Origin: Epiperipatus broadwayi
Lineage: Eukaryota > Onychophora > Udeonychophora > Euonychophora > Peripatidae
Reading direction: 5' to 3'
DNA length: 64,000 nucleotides
Assembly: GCA_028023455.1 (NCBI GenBank)
Contig: JAQFVV010006231.1
Span: 6,832,036-6,896,035 of the forward strand
Both the position numbers and the translations under genes were made by a program. The notes beneath the pieces were generated by a model. It made no database searches and was not told where the DNA came from. It saw nothing but the letters and a program-made list of their open reading frames with translations. Below are positions 57,030 to 64,000 of this stretch, in pieces (the first letter of the stretch is position 1; each line of letters starts with the position of its first letter).

Positions 57030-58528
57030 GGTATTTGTAAAGTATTCACTGTACAGCCTTTGCTGGCGCTGTTTCTAGTTAAAAACAGAGTGATATAACA
57101 TTACTGGGCTGCTAGATTTTTTTCCTCTCTAATATATCGTATTTTGACATACGGCTGTAGTTTTTTCTTTTTAATATATTGTTGTTGTTGTTTTTTTTTT
57201 TTTGGACATAATTTTTTTTTTTTTTGGTTTTCATTTGATAAATTTAAAACTATAATGGACATTTTGACTTTTTTTTGGATCTCAAAAGTACATAATTTTT
57301 GACATATGCCTTTTTTTTTTTTTTTACATTCTAAATCTACTGCTTTTTGACAGACGTCTTTTTATTTTTGGTTTGGATTCGATACATTTCAAAGTCTAAG
57401 GGACAGTTTTAACTTTTTTTTTTGAATATCTCAAATATACACAATTTGCTTTACATACGACATTTTTTTTTTTGCCTTTTAATATACTGTTTTTTTTTTT
57501 TAAACAGACGTCTTTTTTTTTTGTTATTTAAAATTAGAATCGACACTTTTTGAATTTGTTAAAAATGCAGGTTGCTGTTTATTGATTTAGCAAAAAAAAA
57601 ATCAAAGCTGCCCAATAAACTCCGCCTCAGACGTCCGTATTTGCTTATAAACTAAAAGAATTGTTTGGTATTTTGACTAATATATCGATCAAGAGTCTAT
57701 TTTCTTCCAACCAAAAGAAGCATGTTGATTGATTTGAGAAGAATACGAAGCTGTCCAACCAACTCCGCCACACTCGGCTGTAAAGCCCTACCCTTTGAAC
57801 ACTGACATTCTGAGTGTTAATTAATTGACTTCCAGATCAAAAGAATCACAAACAAAACATTCTTTTAAATCAAATAAATTTTATTCACCACACGTATGAC
57901 TAAACCAAATCAACTGCGTCATCTTTTTCTCGCTTTTTTTGGGACATCCCCCAATTGCAATAACGTGGTAGCCATTTTGTTCTTTTGTTACTCTCGTCCA
58001 AGTCGCGACAGAAATGGTACTTTTTCGCCAACAACTACAATCGCCTGACAGAGACGTTGACATACTTTTTTTGGGTTCCAAATAACAACAACCCCCCCCC
58101 AAAAAAAACAAGCTAGGACAAATCTCAAGAATACGCTGATAATTAATAATACGTCAAAAGAGCTCGTTGGGAAATACAGAAAAATCATAAACATCAACAA
58201 ATAAACAGTTGGAAACCATTCCAGTGCACACACACTCAGATTAAATTCGAGCCAGAATACAAATTTGCTCCCTATGCGTAGGAATTCATTCCGCGATGAA
58301 AAAGCGGCAAACTAGACGATCATCTAGTGTTGTTAGTTTAGACGTAAGGTTAGGAGCGCGGAAAAATTATCCACGGATTCTAACCACTACATCTATTGTC
58401 TCTTGCTAAGCGGCTAATACGATCGCTAGTCGTGTATTAGCCATAAGGTTCGGCCGCGAAAGCGGTATTGTGTTTTTACACAGAAACAGCGCCACCACAG
58501 GCTGTACAGTGAATACTTTACAAATACC
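57030..58528. mobile_element. Merlin-type MITE, subfamily G, 8-bp TSD
   Basis: Long, well-matched inverted ends start ggtatttgtaaagtattcac on both strands and continue through ctgtacagcct to tggcgctgtttct. The perfect 8-bp duplication aatatttt flanks it (57022-57029, 58529-58536). The left interior is T-rich degenerate tandem repeats (about 57120-57560). The right subterminal part has the gcgg..ccgc stem with a ctaatacga/tcgtgtattag hairpin (58409-58462). The well-preserved ends suggest it is among the younger copies. Confidence 0.85.
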
Positions 58529-60931
58529 AATATTTTTTTTCCTGTGCTACAAAACAAACTTTTCAACTGTCCTTATTGTTAATATCTTATAAAATAATAA
58601 ATGGCAAAAAAAAAAAAAACAATGGAAACTAATGATCACATCTTTCTTAAGGATATTTTCTTGGATTTTATATTGGACAAAATCTTAAAATTATTTAAAA
58701 AATACAGTAGTTTGAAAAAAAAAATTAGTATATAAGATACAAATAAATTTACCATTTCATATAATGCTTTAAAGACTACATATTTAATTTACTATCTTTG
58801 AATATACTTCACATTTTGTGAAAATATACAAGTAGAACTAACACTTGTGTATATTTGATGTTAATATACACGAAACTTTCATTCCTAATTACATACTGTA
58901 AATTCTGAAAACTTCAATAAATATGCCTTAAAAATACTATACAAATGTATAAGGATCACAAAATAAATTTAATACTATATATACTAAAGTACTAAAAATT
59001 ATCAAAATTTTTCATTAATAAATAACATAATTCAATCCTGCACTGATAGAATAACATTAATAATAAAAATACAAACAAAATTATCTTAATTTGGCAACAA
59101 TAATTTGAAATTTTCTATCACTGATATTTAGTGATCTCATGATCTGCAGACATTACCTTAGCACTTGCCAGATTTTATAATTTCAGAATGAGTCATGATT
59201 TAGTTAATTTTTTTTATTTATTCTTGATTAAGTGACTTGCACTTTTAAGCAAGTAATAGAAAAATCCAATACAATGATTTTAATTATTATAACAAAAATG
59301 TTTAAAAAATTAATTTCATTTGTTCACAGTATCTGTTAGTACTTAACATATTTAATAAAATAAAGAGAAATTGTTAAAACTATTATTACATAAAAATTTT
59401 ATTATTCATATAAAAATAAGCACATATATTTTTTAAAATCATTAGTTTATATTGAAAAATTAAGTTGTATTATTCAATTATTATGTTTAGTTCATCTGGA
59501 AAAGTTGATAATCAGAAATAAGATCAAGAAATATAATTCCCGGATTAGTAGTATTTGATCAGCATTGCATGGCATATATAACTAAGAAATAAAATATTAT
59601 TAGTAATGTAAATTACATTTCACAGCTTTATGATTAAATTTCCTTTAAATTGTTCAAAAAAATTAATGGCATTATTGAATGGTAAATATACAAAATTAAG
59701 AATATTATATTCTTATACTAAGAAAATAAGGAAGTAACTTTGAAGGCATATCACACAAAAAAAAAATACTTTCACCTATATGCAATTTTTTCTAAGAACA
59801 CATTACACAAATCATGGCTTACTATTATAGATTTGAATTTGGTATTCTTTTGAAGGAAAAAATGACAATAATAAATATTTGATTAGACTTCAAATAATGA
59901 ATTTATGAAGTTTATATTACTATAAAAATTGTGGTTTCCATAATATATATATAAGTGATCAACTAAAATCTAAACTAAAATAAAGCCTTTCTAATTTTCA
60001 TCTCCGGGACATTTAATATGAGTTACAATATACTTAATATTTTTTTGTATTTAAACTTGAAAGCACATTCATTAAAATAATAATTCAGTAAATAAATTAA
60101 TATATATCCCATATATTTTTTAAAATAAAATAAGATTTTTTTTTTTCAGCAACATGCTATAATAAGCCTAATTATAATTAATATGAATGCCAAATTTCTA
60201 CTTTGTTTTAAAGATTTAAATGAAATAGTGCTTCTATATATTTTATATACCCAATAGTTTATTAATATCTGAAAGTATAAGGGCAAAAGGGTATAGATGG
60301 GGTTTTTGATGTGATGGAATCTTTATCAACACTAGTGTTAAGCCATTTAAAATATTAATGTTATAACTATTAAATGTCCATACAATTGTATGGAATATAA
60401 CTAAATTTTGTTATGGATTAAGTACTGTTGCATATATTATCGTTTTTGTCATTATACAATAAATAACAATTATTTCCATGGGTTATTCCGACACATTTTG
60501 AAGTTAGTTTTTGATCGACTGTCATAAGATTTTTTTTTTTACAATTATTATATATACTAGATTTACTTTTTATAAATAGATGACAATTTGTAATCAGGAG
60601 AAAAAAAATTTTTTTTTAAAGTGAAATTTTATCTTAATTTAAGGTTTTTATTATTAAAAAAAAAAATCGCATTTCTACATGTCCAAATATGTAATTAAAT
60701 TTTGATTTATTTTAAAAATGCTTACTAGAGATTTTTTATTTCTGAAAAGATATATTGTAGCAGTCGATCTTAGCCCAAGATTGCCCTTCACTGTTCTACA
60801 ACTTAACCCACGTTTCATTGTTTTTTTCCGTCACATGTATATAAACTATACGTATATTTCATTGAAGCGTCTATAAAAATTTATAAATATAAATCTCAAA
60901 TAAAAATTTTCTTTAATTTTAAATATTAACT
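58529..60931. other. AT-rich sequence, nothing recognised
   Basis: Probably the 5' intron or upstream region of NAP1L. No exon, repeat pair or element end seen. Confidence 0.45.
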
Positions 60932-61345
60932 TTGATGCTTATCTTATAGATAAAGATGTCGTTGGATGGCGCCGTTTTCATGCTAAAACTATAAAATATG
61001 ACCATTCCCGGGCCGTTGATTATAATAATTTTGCTGTGCTTTTTTGTAATGCGAAAATAAAAACAAAACAAAATCGTCTTTTACATTATTTTTTATTAAC
61101 GTATACAATTTAAATGATAATAATAAATGTAAAATAAAATCAACAAATTACAATTTGATTCGTGTTTTTTCTATCGTATATTTTTTTAATTGTGTTACAG
61201 CTTTTTTTAATCAATTTTCTATCGGATATTTTTTTACTTGTGTTACAACTTTTTTTGTTGTTGTTGTTTAACTAAAAAATAATAATCGTAATAAAAAGTA
61301 AAATTTCTTAGTCTATTTTTTATTTTTTTAGTCTTCGTTTAACTT
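60932..61345 (+). mobile_element. Merlin-derived MITE, 5' fragment (copy D)
   Basis: It starts gatgcttatcttatagataa and ggatggcgccgttttcatgc, then follows the interior of MITE A closely up to gtcttcgttt at about 61340, after which the match stops. The right end and target duplication are lost. Confidence 0.75.
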
Positions 61346-62899
61346 TTTTTTTGTACATCTTTAAATTTAATGTTTTCTGTATATTTTGAATCACTTTTAA
61401 CTCGCTAATCGGTGAGTATGTTAAATTAATAGATATTTTCTTTATATCAATTCTCTTCTATCAAATTAATACTACTATGAAATATTTCATCCAACTCACG
61501 CTTCTTACCTTTTTTATAATTTAGTGCGGTTATGATTTATTTTTAATAATATTTTTCCTTTAATTTTATGTGTAAATGCTAATCAAACCCAGTCTTATGA
61601 AATTCTATATCCAGCTGTGGAATAGAAGGGTGGGGGGGGGGAGATTAACGAGTTCTTATTTATTTATTTCTAAATAGTTCGTAAGACTTAGTTTTTCTTG
61701 TAAATTGAATTTTTTTTTTTTAAATATATTTTACCGTAAAATTATACAAAATGTATAAACACTTTTCAATCTGGGGTGGATATTAGTGTCCGTTAATCTC
61801 TTTATTAATCATCATCGCCAAATATGTTAAACAAAATAGTGATTCAAGAAGAGGGAGCAGTGCACACTTCATTAATCATAGTGTTAACTTTTGATAAATG
61901 ACTATCTCACATGGATCATTATTTTAACATATTATGTATTTGTTAAACCATTTAATTAAATGAATGATTTCATACTCTTATAAAAGCGTTGCTAGCATAG
62001 GCCACTCTTCATATTATTAAGCTTTATCTAGAGATGTGCGTCGGAACGCCCGAGTTGTCTTACCTTCATTTCAGGTCGTAAACAGGGCAATGAATGTCCC
62101 TGGACCATATCTATATATACTCGCGTAATGAGAGCAATGGAGATTCCACAAAATGTGGAGTGGCAAGTCGGCTAGATTGTTTTCTTCTGTAATATGATAA
62201 AGCACCTCAAAAATATCGGATCCGCAATTATTCGGCTATTATGCTAGCACTGCAATTTCTTATAGTTCATTTTTCATTTGGCCTGTTTAACAAAATAAAC
62301 CGTAATGATGTATAATAATGAAACGTTTTTCTCTTTAAATTTTTTTTTTTCCGTTGGAGTTTTAGATCCAACTTGTCATGAAGCTGCTCTCCCCTTTATT
62401 GAATAATGCCATTCTCCATATATCTGATAGTTTAAATATCGAAAATGTTTAATAAATAAATGTTTTTAATTATATATTGATCCCAACGTATCATTAAATG
62501 TTGTAAATAAATTCTATAAATGAAAATAAAGTTATGTATCCAATCACCCAGATAAATTTGTTTTTGTAACATTGAATAAAAACCTATTTTTAAATATATG
62601 TTCAGTATTGTAACTGCCGCACTAAATTTATATCTAACAAAATAAAATAAATGTATCAAGTTTGTCAAAGATTTGTAACCAAAATAATCATTTAAACCAC
62701 GTGAAGTTGACTATATATATATATATAAAATCTTGAATTTTTGTCAAAATATTTATAATTTTAAAACTTAATCTAATAGTTCGAATCTTCTTAATAACAT
62801 TTATATTTATGTATGTTTTTAACTTATATCTTGGGTTCACTCAATCTCTCATCATCAGCTGAGTTCTCATGCTAAAACGATGTAGCACTGGGTCCGGAA
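61346..62899. other. Mixed region, possible upstream end of NAP1L
   Basis: It has a G run at about 61633-61642. A locally CpG-richer stretch at 62030-62240 contains, on the minus strand, a TATATATAG word (62119-62111) and a strong donor AAG/GTAAGA (62064-62058). It could be the NAP1L promoter and first exon, but the implied exon would be very short. No other gene seen. Confidence 0.25.
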
Positions 62900-63081
62900 A
62901 TAATTAATTTATGTAGTATCACCGTAGGTGTTGTCCGTATTGTTATAGATTTGGGGAATGAGCACACAGGTTAGAATTCATTATTGCTCCTGACCTGTGT
63001 ATCTCGGGCATGATTGGATTTGGGGTACTTTTGCTTAGATTCTAAATCTTGATGGATGGACATACATTTTCGACCGGTACA
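62900..63081 (+). repeat. LTR fragment (3' end of the 2.7-kb LTR family)
   Basis: It matches the last part of the LTRs at 28500-28663 and 38700-38869: gttatag, attgctcctgacctgtgta, ggtacttttgcttagattct, and the terminal ggtaca. It is a third, truncated copy of this LTR family. Confidence 0.8.
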
Positions 63082-63409
63082 ATATATATAAGTCTTTTAA
63101 ATACAGCATAAATAATTCAGTAACAATTATGATCCAGGTGAAAAATGATGCAAATAAATATAAATTAATCCTAAGGTTTAAATGAATAAATTTTTAATTT
63201 GAATGGAAAGCTAACATCAATAAAATAGTTCTGAAATAATTTCTTGCAGTAGGATGAGATTTTATAAGGAATTTAAACTAGTCAGTTTCATTAGCATATT
63301 TATATAAATATTATCGCATTTAATGTAATTTTAGGTAAATATCAATGATAAAACATGAATCACACAGATAGAGAAATTTAATTAATGTAAAATATAATAC
63401 AATAAAATT

Positions 63410-63433
63410 GTATGGAGAGTTTTGCCTTGTTTA
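63410..63433 (+). repeat. Short retrozyme-end relic
   Basis: The word gtatggagagttttgcc-ttgttta is nearly identical to the end of the retrozyme 2 units (gtatggagagttttgctctg). With only about 24 bases it may be a relic or chance. Confidence 0.3.
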
Positions 63434-63624
63434 AAAGTGTTTAATAAAATAATTATGAAGTAATGCTAATTATTCATCAAGCAATGTAATTTCATATATT
63501 CTGTAGTCTTAATATTAATTACTAATGACTTCTGGAATACCTTTCGTGCCATTAATGTATACTAGTAACTAAAACTACATCCAAAGCTGAAACAATCATA
63601 ACAGATTATTGTGAGATTAGTAGT

Positions 63625-63801
63625 GTGCCAGTCAAAACATGCTTATCCATCTAACACGAGCTGGAACTCACAAAATGTACTTCAAACCCAGTCAAGCCCG
63701 AGATTTAGGTCAGGGACCAGCCTGGATTTGAACCCACTCTCCAAGCACCAGATCTAACACCCAATGGATAACATAACAATGGTAGCACACGAGATTTAAT
63801 T
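63625..63801 (-). repeat. tRNA-derived SINE relic
   Basis: The minus strand has a Leu/Ser-tRNA-like head with gttatccattgggtgttaga, tctggtgcttgg and the B box gggttcaaatcc, followed by an unrelated body. The T stem is mostly unpaired, so this is not a functional tRNA gene. Confidence 0.45.
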
Positions 63802-64000
63802 CTTCATCCGGCCCACTAGCAAATCGGAGAAAACAATAAGACTCATGGACTTAAACATATATATAAACAACTTAAATACTAGACATTCCACAGATAAAAT
63901 CTAACATATTTAAATAATAGGGGCTTTACTAATGAATACTTATGGGCAATTAGTGAATTGGATTGATTTAATAATGAGACAGAAACTGATATATGATGAA
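63802..64000. other. Right edge, nothing recognised
   Basis: AT-rich sequence with no feature found. Confidence 0.4.

Noticed and set aside
57881-58233. Two overlapping minus-strand frames (76 and 81 codons)
   Set aside because: Overlapping frames inside MITE G with no conserved motif; no sign of coding selection.
1-64000. CRISPR arrays, operons, bacterial-type promoters
   Set aside because: Spliced NAP1L exons and metazoan elements show a eukaryotic nuclear genome; the tandem repeats here lack repeat-spacer structure.

Overview
This is an AT-rich animal genome window. It holds one recognisable host gene, a partial nucleosome assembly protein 1-like (NAP1L) gene on the minus strand, whose four visible coding exons (56673-56586, 22635-22536, 14433-14292, 3103-3017) join in frame to 139 codons. 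Its first three coding introns are about 34 kb, 8.1 kb and 11.2 kb. The rest of the gene lies beyond the left edge. Everything else is intron or flank filled with transposable elements. Very long introns, Penelope-like elements, hammerhead retrozymes, Merlin transposons and RTE/SGNH-type LINEs indicate a metazoan. I suspect an arthropod, perhaps a chelicerate, but the sequence does not settle this.

Layout, left to right. 1087-2150: a palindromic hammerhead-ribozyme retrozyme with a perfect 13-bp target duplication. 3017-3103: NAP1L exon. 3590-5853: a Penelope-like element with inverted arms. 5944-5993: a tRNA-like SINE tail. 6060-7000: an RTE LINE relic. 7927-8645: a doubtful hAT-like element. 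10431-12812 and 12889-14162: two Merlin-type non-autonomous transposons. 14292-14433: NAP1L exon. 14831-16371: a retrozyme with three tandem units of about 450 bp and a perfect 15-bp target duplication. 22536-22635: NAP1L exon. 24340-42870: a nested stack. A LINE with an SGNH-esterase ORF1 runs on the minus strand from about 42112 and resumes at 25033. It is split by a 13.8-kb LTR retrotransposon (25034-38869) with 2.7-kb LTRs. That element carries gag and integrase remnants around a non-retroviral open reading frame that looks captured. Its 5' LTR holds a MITE and its interior a solo LTR of another family. The LINE is bordered on both sides by further retrozyme copies.

43981-46834: a Merlin DNA transposon with a broken DDE transposase gene. 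47080-48370, 49902-50956, 53323-54212, 57030-58528 and 60932-61345: Merlin-derived MITEs of several subfamilies. Three MITEs in the window have perfect 8-bp target duplications. 56586-56683: the NAP1L exon with the start codon. 62900-63801: an LTR fragment and a SINE relic.

Two mobilisation systems stand out. A Penelope-like reverse transcriptase relic coexists with several small hammerhead-ribozyme retrozymes that such enzymes are thought to spread. A Merlin transposase relic coexists with a set of MITEs that share its ends and a conserved structured subterminal segment. All element coding sequences seen here are broken, so both systems look inactive at these copies. All alignments were made by eye.
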